48,269 nt of DNA from Candidatus Treponema equifaecale (lineage in GTDB: Bacteria > Spirochaetota > Spirochaetia > Treponematales > Treponemataceae): assembly GCA_018064905.1 (NCBI GenBank), contig JAGHUJ010000046.1:1-48269 (forward strand), written 5' to 3'. Below the pieces are notes generated by a model. That model saw only the letters and a program-made list of their open reading frames with translations, did no database searches and was not told the DNA's origin. The position numbers were made by a program, and so were the translations under genes. Numbering within the stretch: the stretch's first letter is position 1; every line of letters starts with the position of its first letter. Positions 8,695 through 17,275 of this stretch are shown here, in pieces.

Positions 8695-9756
8695 ATGGCT
8701 CGCAAGAATTTGCTGAAAGGTTTTAAGAAACCTAAGACCGTTCAGTTCGAACATCTTGAAACAAACCCAAATTACGGGAAATTTTCAGCTTCCCCATTTG
8801 AAACTGGATTTGGAACAACAATCGGAAACACTCTCCGTCGTGTTCTTCTTTCATCAATTCAGGGATATGCAATTTCCTCTGTAAGAATCACTGCTTACGA
8901 TGCTGATGGTGTACCACATGTAATTTCAAGTGAATTTGAAACTATTCCAAATGTTTCAGAAGATACACTTGAGATTTTGAACAGTCTTAAACTTATGCGT
9001 TTGAGATTGCCAGCTGACATTGAGCAGGATACAATTCTTTTTGAATTCAAAGGTCCAGGTACAGTAAAGACTGATGATTTCGCAAAAGAAGGACAGCTTG
9101 AAGTTTTGACAAAGGATGTGCCAGTTTTCACAATGATGGAAGGTGCACATGTTGAGTTCGAAATCCAGGTTGATTTGGGAAGAGGCTATGTACCAGCTGA
9201 AGTAAATGAACATTACATTGAAGTTGTTGGAACAATTCCAATGGATGCGATTTTTACACCTGTAACTAAAGTTAAGTACATGATCGAACCTTGTCGTGTT
9301 GGACAGAGAAACGATTATGATAAGCTTGTTCTTGAAGTTTGGACAGATGGAACTATATCGCCAGAGGATGCACTGGCTGAGGCTGCAAAAATTGCTAAGG
9401 ATCACTTTTCAGTTTTTGTTAACTTCAATGACAGTGATGTTTCAGGAAGCGATGATTTTGATGAGGGAGATGAGAAAATCAGACAGATTCTCAATACTCC
9501 AGTTGAAGAACTCGAACTTTCAGTTCGTTCATCAAACTGCTTGAAAAATGCCAATATTCGTACAATTGGCGAATTGACTAAGAAAACTGAAGATGACATT
9601 GCTAAGACAAGAAACTTTGGTAAGAAGAGTCTGACTGAAATCAAAGAAAAGCTCCTTGAATGGAACTTGAACTTGGGAATGACAGATTATAGTCATCTTA
9701 AAAATTCAGTTAACTTAGCAAAGCCAATCCAGAAGGAAGAATCCAATGAAAACTAA
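8695..9756 (+). CDS. rpoA: RNA polymerase alpha subunit
   Basis: The 353-residue product has the N-terminal assembly domain (residues about 1-235, with [24 protein letters not shown]) and the C-terminal DNA- and activator-binding domain (about 265-325, with [19 protein letters not shown] and [14 protein letters not shown]). The linker is acidic ([15 protein letters not shown]). It is a little longer than the usual 315-340 because of this linker and a polar C terminus. The ribosome-binding site is AAGGAG, and the end overlaps rplQ by 11 bases. Confidence 0.97.
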   Translation: MARKNLLKGFKKPKTVQFEHLETNPNYGKFSASPFETGFGTTIGNTLRRVLLSSIQGYAISSVRITAYDADGVPHVISSEFETIPNVSEDTLEILNSLKLMRLRLPADIEQDTILFEFKGPGTVKTDDFAKEGQLEVLTKDVPVFTMMEGAHVEFEIQVDLGRGYVPAEVNEHYIEVVGTIPMDAIFTPVTKVKYMIEPCRVGQRNDYDKLVLEVWTDGTISPEDALAEAAKIAKDHFSVFVNFNDSDVSGSDDFDEGDEKIRQILNTPVEELELSVRSSNCLKNANIRTIGELTKKTEDDIAKTRNFGKKSLTEIKEKLLEWNLNLGMTDYSHLKNSVNLAKPIQKEESNEN

Positions 9757-10318
9757 GACAGGATTTAATCCACTTTCACGTTCATCTGCACATCGTCGTG
9801 CAATGTCACGTAACATGGTTACTTCACTTTTCAGATTCGAACGCATTACAACTACTGCTGCTAAAGCAAAAGAAGTTCGCAAGGCTGCTGAAAAGTTGAT
9901 CACTCGTAGTAAAGTAGATTCTGTACACAATCGTCGTGTTGCTGCAAAGTTCATTCAGGATGAAAAAATCTTGAATAAGCTCTTTACTGAACTTGGTCCA
10001 AGAATGAAGGATCGTCAGGGCGGTTATACAAGAATTCTTAAGATGGGATTCCGTCAGGGTGATGCTGCTGATGTTGTAATTCTTGAATTGGTAGACTACA
10101 AGTTGCCAACTGAAGAAGAAAAATCTGCTCCAGCAAAAAAAGCAGATTCTAAGACAGAAGCTAAGAAAGCTCCAGCAAAGAAAGCTTCAGCTAAAAAGGC
10201 TGATGGCGATGCTGAAGAAAAGAAAACTGCTGCAAAGAAAGCTCCTGCAAAAAAGACAGCTTCAAAAGCTAAGTCTGCAGAAAAAGCAGCTCCTGCTTCT
10301 GAAGAAGCTTCAAAATAA
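9746..10318 (+). CDS. rplQ: 50S ribosomal protein L17 with Lys/Ala-rich tail
   Basis: The first ~120 residues are a normal L17 ([58 protein letters not shown]). After residue ~125 comes a ~65-residue tail made almost only of Lys, Ala, Glu and Ser with repeated KKAPAKK and AKK units, resembling histone H1-like tails. The start overlaps the end of rpoA, and AAGGAAG inside rpoA serves as ribosome-binding site. The tail is in frame and intact; it may bind rRNA or DNA. Confidence 0.95.
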   Translation: MKTKTGFNPLSRSSAHRRAMSRNMVTSLFRFERITTTAAKAKEVRKAAEKLITRSKVDSVHNRRVAAKFIQDEKILNKLFTELGPRMKDRQGGYTRILKMGFRQGDAADVVILELVDYKLPTEEEKSAPAKKADSKTEAKKAPAKKASAKKADGDAEEKKTAAKKAPAKKTASKAKSAEKAAPASEEASK

Positions 10319-10329
10319 GGAGTTAGTAT

Positions 10330-10569
10330 ATGTCTAAAGCACATCGCGGAACTGGTATCCGTAACGAAGCTATGCACGGCCGTGGAAAGTGCCCACGCTG
10401 TGGAAATGAAAATGTCAAAGTTCTTTATGAAAAAGAAATTGACGGAAACAATGTTAAGATTTGCAAATTTTGCAACGCTCAGTTGAAAAACATTGCTAGA
10501 AAAGAAGCTAGAGCTGGTAAAGCTGCTGCTGCCGCAGCTGCTGCTACAGAAGCTCCTGCAGAAGCATAA
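10330..10569 (+). CDS. Small zinc-ribbon protein of the ribosomal operon
   Basis: A 79-residue protein not assigned to a named family. It has one zinc ribbon made of CPRCGN (near residue 22) and CKFCN (near residue 48), 26 residues apart, a basic N terminus and an Ala/Glu-rich tail after residue 60. A GGAG site lies before ATG, and the gene is the last of the ribosomal operon, 11 bases after rplQ and just before the terminator. The position suggests a ribosome-associated or RNA-binding role, but this is inference. Confidence 0.85.
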   Translation: MSKAHRGTGIRNEAMHGRGKCPRCGNENVKVLYEKEIDGNNVKICKFCNAQLKNIARKEARAGKAAAAAAAATEAPAEA

Positions 10570-10596
10570 GTTTATCTGATAGATTGACTATGCGAT

Positions 10597-10632
10597 GCCG
10601 CTCTTTAATACAAGGGCGGCTTTATTTTTTTT
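10597..10632 (+). terminator. Rho-independent terminator of the ribosomal operon
   Basis: A 9-bp stem, GCCGCTCTT pairing with AAGGGCGGC (one T-G wobble), has a 6-base loop and is followed by TTTATTTTTTTT. It lies 28 bases after the zinc-ribbon gene and ends the superoperon. On the other strand it lacks a T run, so it acts mainly on the + strand. Confidence 0.92.
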
Positions 10633-10669
10633 AAACAAAATTTATATTTTAATATTGTAAGATTGAAAA

Positions 10670-11560
10670 TTACAAAATTGAACCTGGAACTAATGTGCAG
10701 GCATTTTTTGATGCTGTGGAATTTCCAAATTCTATTGCAGATTTGAGATTTTTATTGCTCAAATAATCGTAAACAAAACCTGCGTTAAAGGAGTCTCCAC
10801 AGGCAGTTATATTGACGGGTGTGACTTTTTCAATTGGAGCTTCAATCAAGTCTTCTCCATTGCTGCCCAGTGTCGGATTGATTCCGTTGGTAATTATAAA
10901 AGTTGTTTTATGTTTTTGTGCAAAGGCTTGAACTTGTTCTGAACTGAACTCTGTGTTGAATGTAGATTCAAATTCTTCTTTGTTGATTTTAATGAAATCT
11001 GGAGTTGAGGATTCTAAAGTGTTTGTGAGTTGGGAGCCGATAAAATCAACTAAAAGCATTTTTTCTTTGGATTTTACCAGAGAGCAAATCCTAGAACATA
11101 AATCTTCTGAAAAATGTTTCGGGGTGCTTCCGGACAGAATCACGCAATCTATGTTTTCAAGTTTTCGCTCAATTTTTTTGAGCAGTTTTCTTTCAATTGA
11201 TTTTAATTGCCTTTTAGTGAAATTTTGCTTTGGTTCATCACAAACAACTTCGGTTGTGTCGCCATTGATGCTTAGAAGAGTCCAGCATGATCTGGTTTTT
11301 CCGGGAATATAAATTGGATTTAGATTCAAACTGTCATTTTTAACGAGCTTCAGAAAAGCGTTTTTATTTTCTGTTCCTACAGGACAAATCACAATTGTTG
11401 AATCCTTTTTCAGCTGATTTAAAACCCTGGCAGTATTCAGAGCTTTTCCGCTGGCATTTTCTATAAATGAATTAGCACGGTTTACCTTTGTTTCTGAAAA
11501 ATTATCAAAGCTTAGAGTTCGTTGGATTGTGGCACTTAAACAAATGCAAAGAATTTTCAT
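10670..11560 (-). CDS. PfkB-family sugar kinase (1-phosphofructokinase/tagatose-6-phosphate kinase type)
   Basis: A 296-residue ribokinase-superfamily enzyme that would phosphorylate a sugar or sugar phosphate with ATP. It starts KILCICLSATIQRTLSFDNF, as in LacC/FruK-type kinases, has NASGKALNTARVL for the substrate site, VILSGSTP in the middle and the ATP/anion-hole motif NITACGDSFNAGF near the end. In that motif the usual GAGD is ACGD, while the catalytic Asp is kept. The ATG overlaps the stop of the peptidase upstream (ATGA), so they are coupled. No sugar transporter is adjacent, so the substrate is open. Confidence 0.88.
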   Translation of the reverse strand: MKILCICLSATIQRTLSFDNFSETKVNRANSFIENASGKALNTARVLNQLKKDSTIVICPVGTENKNAFLKLVKNDSLNLNPIYIPGKTRSCWTLLSINGDTTEVVCDEPKQNFTKRQLKSIERKLLKKIERKLENIDCVILSGSTPKHFSEDLCSRICSLVKSKEKMLLVDFIGSQLTNTLESSTPDFIKINKEEFESTFNTEFSSEQVQAFAQKHKTTFIITNGINPTLGSNGEDLIEAPIEKVTPVNITACGDSFNAGFVYDYLSNKNLKSAIEFGNSTASKNACTLVPGSIL

Positions 11561-13395
11561 TTTATAAGCTCTTCAAATTCAGAAATCTCATCTGTATAAA
11601 ATGAGATCGCTTTTGACCAGAATTCTTCTGATTCAATGTCGAAACCTGCAAGTTTACAAAGAGCTTCACAAGACATATTTCCTGTTTTGCTTAGTATTTT
11701 TTTATAGGTTTCTGCAAATTGAGAACCTTCATTTTTGTATTTTTGGTAAAGAGAAATTGCAAAAAGTTGCCCGAATGCATAAGGAAAATTATAAAAATCC
11801 AAACCTGTTGAATAATAATGGGATTTTACTGCCCACATATATTCGTGCTTGCTGGAATTCAGGCCTTCACCATAGGTTTTGTTTTGAGATTCAAGCATTA
11901 TGTTGCAAAAATCTTCTGCGTTCAGCTCGTTGTTTTCTCTTTGCTCAAAAACAGATTTTTCAAAATAAAAACGGCAAAGAATGTCTACTAAAACCTGACT
12001 TGTATCTTGTAAATCCAGTTCCAGTGCCTGAAGCTTTTCAAAACCTTCCGAATTTGAAATTACGTCCTGTTTGAGTATTGTTTCAGCAAAAGTTGAGGCG
12101 GTTTCTGCCAGTGTCATTGGATAATCAAAGAAAGACGCTGGTTGACCTTTCATACAGCTGAAATGGTAGGCGTGTCCAATTTCATGTGCTAATGTAATGA
12201 CGTCACTGAATGCACCGGTGAAATTTGTCATGATTCTGCTTTGATGTCCCAGAGGAATATCTTCATCATAAGCACCGCCAACCTTTCCTGATCTAACTTC
12301 TGCGTCAATCCAGTTTTCTTTCCAGGCTTTTTCTGCAAAATCTCCCATTTCTTTACTGAAAGAATTGTACTTTTGAATCACATATTCCATTGCTTCTGAA
12401 AAGGTCCATGTTTTTGAAAGAAGCCCGTCATCTTCAGTTGTGTTTTGAATCTGATTTGCATAGAATGTTTCTGGGTTTGAAAGAGGGGCAAAAAGATCGT
12501 AGAAGGAAATGCCGTTTTCTTCTTTGCTGACGGTCTGATTGTTGTTCCTGAGAAACTTTCCCTTTGCTGCAAAATATTTTCTCCATTGTGGAAGGGATTT
12601 TTCAATGGCAGAAATCAGGGCATTAAGTGTTTTTTCGCTCATTCGGCTGGAATCCAGTGTTCGGTGAATAGCTTTGCTGTAATTTCTGTGGCTATTGAGC
12701 GTGATGGTTTCGCCTTTTAAATTATTTAAACTGGCAGCAAGAGCAATTTCATTTTGTTTTAAGAGCTGAATTTCTTTCTTATATGAATCGAATCGAAGTT
12801 CAGGGTCAGAAGAATAGGCGTCATTTCTGAGCTGATTGAAGGTTTTTCCGGTTTCTGAGTCCTTTAGATTTGAGATAATCTGTTCGTGAAGTCTGTCCCA
12901 GGCATTTCCACCTGTCTGCTGAAGTTCAGAAGCCAGTTTTTCTTCCTGCGGTGACATCTGGTGCTGCAGGTCATTGAGGGATTCCTGGAGTAGATATTTG
13001 TATTCTTCAAACTGCGGAAAGGCAACGAAGAATTCAGGAAGCCTGTCTTTGTGCTGGTTTAGAATCTGGATAAATTGAAGATCAAGCTGCTCAGCATTTA
13101 TGAGAAGCTCTTCAACAGTGGAAATGTTGTTGAGAAATTTTGTGTTTGTTGTATCAACGGAATAAATCAGGTATGCATAGGCGTTTAGTGTTTTTGCCAG
13201 TGCTGAATGTTTTTCAGAAAGCTCAATATAAATTTTGAGCCAGAGAGAAAAATCCTTAAAAGAATTATTTAAATGAGATTCAATCTTTTTTGAAAGCTCT
13301 GAAAAATCAGAAAGTGCCTGCTTATATTCAGCGGAATCAATGGAAGTATAGATAGAGTCAAGATTCCAGCGTGGTGTGTTCAAATTTGTGCTCAT
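11557..13395 (-). CDS. M3-family oligoendopeptidase F-like metallopeptidase
   Basis: A 612-residue cytoplasmic peptidase of the PepF type. The zinc site LAHEIGHAYH lies near residue 400 and the third ligand region TLAETASTFAE about 28 residues later. The N terminus PRWNLDSIYTSIDS is typical of the family, as is the C-terminal SHYYSTGLDFYNFPYAFGQLFA. No signal peptide is seen. The start codon follows TATAAT by six bases without a Shine-Dalgarno site, so its own transcript would be leaderless. uppP ends 12 bases upstream. Confidence 0.93.
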   Translation of the reverse strand: MSTNLNTPRWNLDSIYTSIDSAEYKQALSDFSELSKKIESHLNNSFKDFSLWLKIYIELSEKHSALAKTLNAYAYLIYSVDTTNTKFLNNISTVEELLINAEQLDLQFIQILNQHKDRLPEFFVAFPQFEEYKYLLQESLNDLQHQMSPQEEKLASELQQTGGNAWDRLHEQIISNLKDSETGKTFNQLRNDAYSSDPELRFDSYKKEIQLLKQNEIALAASLNNLKGETITLNSHRNYSKAIHRTLDSSRMSEKTLNALISAIEKSLPQWRKYFAAKGKFLRNNNQTVSKEENGISFYDLFAPLSNPETFYANQIQNTTEDDGLLSKTWTFSEAMEYVIQKYNSFSKEMGDFAEKAWKENWIDAEVRSGKVGGAYDEDIPLGHQSRIMTNFTGAFSDVITLAHEIGHAYHFSCMKGQPASFFDYPMTLAETASTFAETILKQDVISNSEGFEKLQALELDLQDTSQVLVDILCRFYFEKSVFEQRENNELNAEDFCNIMLESQNKTYGEGLNSSKHEYMWAVKSHYYSTGLDFYNFPYAFGQLFAISLYQKYKNEGSQFAETYKKILSKTGNMSCEALCKLAGFDIESEEFWSKAISFYTDEISEFEELIK

Positions 13396-13401
13396 AAAAA
13401 G

Positions 13402-13410
13402 ATTATATCA
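13402..13410 (-). promoter_or_regulatory. Extended -10 box for a leaderless M3 peptidase transcript
   Basis: On the minus strand TGATATAAT is followed by CTTTTT and then the ATG of the peptidase. The predicted transcription start falls on the A of ATG. The TGA of this box is the stop codon of uppP. There is no Shine-Dalgarno sequence in the gap. Confidence 0.65.
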
Positions 13411-14265
13411 CGAAAAATTGGAGAAATAAATCAGACCTGCGATTCCAAGCGGTACAAGGTAGAAGGCGAAGAATTCAAGACGGCCTTTTTTTATCAATTT
13501 CATGAGGCAGGCGAGGGAAAAATATCCGGCGATGAAGGCTGCAATACAACCTGCGATTACTGGAATTGCTCCGATTGATGAAGAAACTTCGCCCAAATCT
13601 TTTGCTTCAAGTACAAAGGCTCCAAGAATTGCCGGAATGGAAATGATGAATGAAAATTCACCGGCTGCAGTTCGGTTTATTTTTGCCAGCTGAGCTCCTG
13701 CAATTGTTGAACCTGAGCGGCTGATTCCTGGTAAAGTTCCAATGCCCTGCATGAATCCAACAAATAATGCCTGAAGCACGGAAATGCCTTTGTTCTGAGA
13801 TTCTGTTGAGCTCTGTTTTTTTTCGTAAAGTGAGCTGAAAATCAAAAATCCTGCAGTTACCAGAAAGCCCATGCAGGTAAATTGAATGGGAAGTTCCGGG
13901 ATAAGCTTGCTGGTAAGGATTCCCAATGCTGCCGTAACAAATGTGGCAAGAATTACTGCGATGATTGTTTTCTTTCCGAGCTCATCTGTTCCAGAGAGAA
14001 GGTCTGTTGAATCAATCTGTGCTTCCGGCTGCGGCTTTCTTGCAATCCAGCGGAAAAGGGTCTGGAAAAGCCGTGCAATTTTTTTGCGGAAATAGATGAC
14101 TACTGCTGCAAGGGTTGCCAGATGAAGCATTACATCAAAAAGAACGGGTACTTCATCAAGCCCAAACAAGGCCTGGGCTACTGTAAGGTGTCCACTGGAT
14201 GAAATCGGGAGGAATTCTGCTACTCCCTGCAAGATTCCTAATAAAACTGACTGTAAAACTGACAT
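13408..14265 (-). CDS. uppP: Undecaprenyl-diphosphatase UppP/BacA
   Basis: An integral membrane enzyme of 285 residues that dephosphorylates undecaprenyl diphosphate to recycle the lipid carrier of cell-wall synthesis. Both catalytic motifs are present: GVAEFLPISSSGHL near residue 15 and LPGISRSGSTIAGAQL near residue 178. About seven or eight membrane helices are visible. The ribosome-binding site AAGGAG lies 8 bases before ATG. It is the middle gene between an esterase and a peptidase, and nothing in the neighbourhood is specific to cell wall. Confidence 0.96.
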   Translation of the reverse strand: MSVLQSVLLGILQGVAEFLPISSSGHLTVAQALFGLDEVPVLFDVMLHLATLAAVVIYFRKKIARLFQTLFRWIARKPQPEAQIDSTDLLSGTDELGKKTIIAVILATFVTAALGILTSKLIPELPIQFTCMGFLVTAGFLIFSSLYEKKQSSTESQNKGISVLQALFVGFMQGIGTLPGISRSGSTIAGAQLAKINRTAAGEFSFIISIPAILGAFVLEAKDLGEVSSSIGAIPVIAGCIAAFIAGYFSLACLMKLIKKGRLEFFAFYLVPLGIAGLIYFSNFS

Positions 14266-14315
14266 TTTAAATGCTCCTTATATTTCGTCGTGAAAAAATA
14301 TGTTTTTGGTTGATT

Positions 14316-15164
14316 TTACTTTTTGTACCAGTTTGCAAAAAGTTCAGGCCAGATGGAACATTCCTGCTCGGCGTTTGTTCCATCAGGATTTGCGGTTTCT
14401 GCGGAAGCCAGAGCCAGACCGTGTTTGCCACGGTTGAAAAGATGGTATTCGAAGTCTACGCCGGCCTTTCTAAGTGCCATTGCCAGAAGAAGAGTGTTTT
14501 CTGCTGGTACGGCTTCGTCTTGAACTGTATGCCAGACAAAGGTTTGTGGAAAATCTTTGGAAATATGTTTTTCTATTGAAACTGCTTCTGAAATATTCAG
14601 GCTGTTTGTAAGCCGGCAGATTTTTTGTGCTTCGTCATCTGACAGACTTGAAATCAGGTTTTTGATGGAGCCTGGATGTGAAAATTCTGGATTTGATGTT
14701 ATGACCGGATAGTTCAAGAGCAGGGTGTTTGGTTTTACTTGCTCCGGTTTAAGGTTTGTGTATTCTGAAATCAGCGAAGAATTCCAGTAGGAACCCAAGC
14801 TTGCTGCAAGGTGTCCGCCGGCGCTGAATCCACAGAGAATGATCTGTTCAGGATCAATGTTCCATTCCTTTGCATTTTTTTTGACAAAGGCAACTGCTTC
14901 TGCCAAATCCAATAGCGGCTGTGGAAATTTCATTGGGGCCAAAGTGTAATTGAGAACTGCCGCATGAAATCCCATGGAATTCATTTTGACTGCGATAGAT
15001 TCCTGTTCCCTTTGACCAAAATGTTCGTAACCGCCGCCTGGAATAACGATTACCATTGGCCTGACACGTTCTGCGCTAAATTTTGGATAATTGTCCAAAA
15101 TATAAGTTGTAAGTTGTGGTACTGTAGAACTGTGGGACGCTAGTTGAAATGATTTGCAAAGCAT
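14316..15164 (-). CDS. Alpha/beta-hydrolase, acetyl-esterase type
   Basis: A 282-residue hydrolase of the BD-FAE/acetylxylan-esterase type. The oxyanion motif PGGGYEHFGQRE lies near residue 42, the nucleophile elbow GFSAGG near 115, the acid in HTVQDEAVP near 230 and the base in GKHGLAL near 260. Longer in-frame starts exist up to 15272. The ATG at 15164 is preferred because the protein then starts where the fold starts and because TATAAT lies six bases before it. No signal peptide is seen with this start, so a cytoplasmic role on imported acetylated sugars is plausible but unproven. Confidence 0.85.
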   Translation of the reverse strand: MLCKSFQLASHSSTVPQLTTYILDNYPKFSAERVRPMVIVIPGGGYEHFGQREQESIAVKMNSMGFHAAVLNYTLAPMKFPQPLLDLAEAVAFVKKNAKEWNIDPEQIILCGFSAGGHLAASLGSYWNSSLISEYTNLKPEQVKPNTLLLNYPVITSNPEFSHPGSIKNLISSLSDDEAQKICRLTNSLNISEAVSIEKHISKDFPQTFVWHTVQDEAVPAENTLLLAMALRKAGVDFEYHLFNRGKHGLALASAETANPDGTNAEQECSIWPELFANWYKK

Positions 15165-15170
15165 AAGCAG

Positions 15171-15176
15171 ATTATA
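15171..15176 (-). promoter_or_regulatory. -10 box for a leaderless esterase transcript
   Basis: TATAAT on the minus strand is followed by CTGCTT and then ATG. A weak -35 (TTTCCA) lies 18 bases upstream. No Shine-Dalgarno sequence is present. Confidence 0.55.
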
Positions 15177-15235
15177 AATTAAATGTGCTGATTTGGAAAG
15201 AAAGAAAAGTGAAATGACAGTATTCAAAAAAGAGG

Positions 15236-15380
15236 GGCGTTGCGGGGTAGGGAGCGACGGCAAAGCCGGCAAAACAGCCGATGGTTGTTTTGAGCGAGTC
15301 TCGAAGCAGCTATGCTGCGCACGTTCCCCGCAGAAGGGGGAGCGACCAACGAAGTGGGAGCGTGGGGGAAGGCTTTCCCC
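15236..15380 (+). repeat. GC-rich intergenic element, probable dispersed repeat
   Basis: This stretch is markedly richer in G and C than its surroundings and contains several short inverted repeats (GCCGGC; AGCAGCTATGCTGC; GGGGAAGGCTTTCCCC at about 15365-15380). It shares the block AGGGGGA...CCAACGAAG with the element at 36,686-36,816, and GCGACGGCAAA resembles the complement of a segment there. It can be read as a short protein but has no ribosome-binding site or family resemblance, so it is treated as non-coding. Confidence 0.5.
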
Positions 15381-15399
15381 TTCTGATTTAAAAAAGAAA

Positions 15400-15440
15400 A
15401 AGTCCCGCTTAAAGGAGGAGAAAACTGCGGGACCTTTTTA
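15400..15440. terminator. Bidirectional hairpin terminator
   Basis: GTCCCGC (15402-15408) pairs with GCGGGAC (15427-15433). T runs follow on both strands (CTTTTT on +, TTTTTCTTTTTT on -). It lies in front of the DUF1538 genes and behind the GC-rich element, so it may end a transcript of that element. The remaining stretch 15441-15660 holds a hairpin (about 15442-15475, CTTAA/TTAAG) and no gene. Confidence 0.7.
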
Positions 15441-15667
15441 GAACATCCTAATCTTAAAATTTTTTTAAGATGTTACTTCTTGCTGCTGAAAATATACTAG
15501 ACTTTTTGGAGAGTTTGTTCAATAGCTTTTAATGAAAAAATGTGAAAAATCGTGAAAAAAGTTGTTGAAATTTGGAATTATTTTGAAAACCTTGCGGTAT
15601 TTTGCGGATTATGACATTTGTTAAAAACTTTCAGATTCGTTTTGCAGAAATTTCATTTTTGTGACAT

Positions 15668-15686
15668 TATAATAATATATAGAAGG
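15668..15686 (+). promoter_or_regulatory. -10 box and ribosome-binding site for the DUF1538 operon
   Basis: TATAAT at 15668-15673 lies just upstream of AGAAGG at 15681-15686, which is 8 bases before a TTG start. A convincing -35 is not visible. The short leader is about 15 bases. Confidence 0.5.
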
Positions 15687-15694
15687 TAAATTGG

Positions 15695-16543
15695 TTGAAC
15701 TTTTATCTCAAATTGAAAGAAACGATTTTCTCTGTTGCTCCGATAATGGCTCTTGTGCTGGTGCTTGGTGTAACTGTGGCTCCTCTGGGCAGTGACCTGC
15801 TTTTGCGGTTTTTACTTGGTGGAATTATGGTCATTGTGGGACTTACGATTTTTTTGCTGGGCGTTGACATTGGTATTCTGCCGATTGGTGAACGAGCTGG
15901 TGCTGCATTGACTTCAAAACGAAACCTGCCGCTTTTGCTTGGTGCTGCGTTTTTTATTGGTTTTATGATTACAATTGCTGAACCGGATGTTCAGGTTCTG
16001 GCGGATCAGGTTCGTGGAATTGCTCCGAATGTGAACAAATGGGGTCTGATTCTGATGATTGCGGCTGGAATCGGTTTTTTTGTCATGCTTGGAATACTGA
16101 GAACCTTGCTTTCTGTGCCGCTGAAACTGGTTTTGATTTTGTCTTATTCAATTGTTTTTGCACTGGCTGTTCTTACGCCGGCGGAGTTTCAGGGGGTGGC
16201 CTTTGATTCTGGTGGCGCCACAACTGGACCTATGACGGTTCCGTTTATTATGGCGCTGGGGGTTGGTGTGGCTGCAGTTCGTTCAAAGGCAAAGAAGGAC
16301 GGTTCTGATTCTTCTGAGGACAGTTTTGGTCTTACGGGAATTGCTTCAATTGGTCCTGTGTTTGCGGTTTGTCTTTATGGAATTATTCTATCTCATTCCA
16401 AAAGCGGCGGTGGTGAGGTTTCTGCTGCTGTGACTTCGGCTGGTGAAATTGCGACTGGTTTTGGTCTGTTTCTGAAGCTTTTGCCGGATGTGCTGCATGA
16501 GGTTGTCTGCGCTTTGATTCCGCTGGTGGGGATGGCTGTGTGA
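15695..16543 (+). CDS. DUF1538 membrane protein, N-terminal half
   Basis: A 282-residue, very hydrophobic protein with about seven membrane segments, matching the first of the two DUF1538 repeats. Recognisable repeat signatures are IAEPDVQVLADQV (near 100) and VAFDSGGATTGPMTVPFIMALG (near 170). Start: TTG with AGAAGG 8 bases upstream. The family is usually one ~500-residue protein with two repeats; here reading stops at TGA (16541-16543) and the same frame continues with no further stop through the second half. It is thought to be a transporter, but the substrate is unknown. Confidence 0.85.
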   Translation: MNFYLKLKETIFSVAPIMALVLVLGVTVAPLGSDLLLRFLLGGIMVIVGLTIFLLGVDIGILPIGERAGAALTSKRNLPLLLGAAFFIGFMITIAEPDVQVLADQVRGIAPNVNKWGLILMIAAGIGFFVMLGILRTLLSVPLKLVLILSYSIVFALAVLTPAEFQGVAFDSGGATTGPMTVPFIMALGVGVAAVRSKAKKDGSDSSEDSFGLTGIASIGPVFAVCLYGIILSHSKSGGGEVSAAVTSAGEIATGFGLFLKLLPDVLHEVVCALIPLVGMAV

Positions 16544-16588
16544 TTTCAGATTTTTCTGATTAAAAAGCCGCCGTTTCAGGTTATAAGA

Positions 16589-17275
16589 ATGGTTCCTGGT
16601 CTGCGCTTTAGTTTTGTTGGTCTGGTTATTTTTCTGACTGGAGCACAGGGCGGATTTATGCCGGTTGGAAAGGCTCTGGGGGAGATTTTGGGACGGCTTG
16701 CTATTTCCGGGGACAAAATGCTGGTGCTTCTCGATGCAACGGGAGCTGTGGAGAGGTCTTTGGGAATCCCTGGGGTTGTTGAAATTATTGTGCTTCTGGT
16801 TGTGGGGTGTATTTTTGGTGCCGTGGTTGTCTGTGCGGAGCCTGCAGTTTGGGTTCTTACGGATCAGGTTGAAAGTGTTTCCGGCGGTACAATCAAGAGA
16901 AAGGTTATGCTGGTTGCTTTGAGTGCCGGTGTTGCTATTTCTATCGGTATTTCTATGGCCAGGGTTCTGTTTGGATTCAGCCTTTGGTATATTCTGATTC
17001 CAGGCTATGTGATTGCGCTTCTGCTTACTTTGATTTGTCCAAAGCTTTTTACTGGAATTGCATTTGACTCTGGTGGTGTTGCTTCTGGTCCGATGACAAG
17101 CACTTTTATTTTGTCCTTTACTTTGGGGGCAAGTTCTGCCAGCGGTGGAAATCCTGCGGTGGATGCCTTTGGGGTGATTGCATTGGTTGCCATGGCTCCG
17201 CTGATTGCAATTCAGATTCTTGGAATTGTATTCAAGGCTAAGACAGAAGATAAGAAAGGAGGATGTGCAGAATGA
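16589..17275 (+). CDS. DUF1538 membrane protein, C-terminal half
   Basis: A 228-residue second DUF1538 repeat, in the same reading frame as the first half and 15 codons after its TGA. The repeat signatures recur: CAEPAVWVLTDQVESV and IAFDSGGVASGPMTSTFILSF. The codons between TGA and this ATG encode FQIFLIKKPPFQVIR, which fits the linker of a continuous protein. AGG at 16578-16580 could permit initiation here. It ends KKGGCAE with the stop overlapping the P-II start (ATGA). Either a separate subunit or part of an interrupted gene. Confidence 0.8.
   Translation: MVPGLRFSFVGLVIFLTGAQGGFMPVGKALGEILGRLAISGDKMLVLLDATGAVERSLGIPGVVEIIVLLVVGCIFGAVVVCAEPAVWVLTDQVESVSGGTIKRKVMLVALSAGVAISIGISMARVLFGFSLWYILIPGYVIALLLTLICPKLFTGIAFDSGGVASGPMTSTFILSFTLGASSASGGNPAVDAFGVIALVAMAPLIAIQILGIVFKAKTEDKKGGCAE

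Noticed and set aside
466..10377. Many open frames of 60-190 codons on the minus strand and in other frames of the ribosomal operon
   Set aside because: They lie inside well-identified ribosomal genes, lack ribosome-binding sites and family motifs, and come from biased codon use.
15193..15441. An 82-codon frame through the GC-rich element
   Set aside because: No ribosome-binding site, no recognised motif, and the DNA is palindromic and shared with another intergenic element, so a non-coding repeat is the simpler reading.
16541..16588. Selenocysteine at the DUF1538 TGA
   Set aside because: The downstream hairpin has only 5 bp, no bacterial SECIS-like loop is visible, and the position is in a linker rather than an active site.
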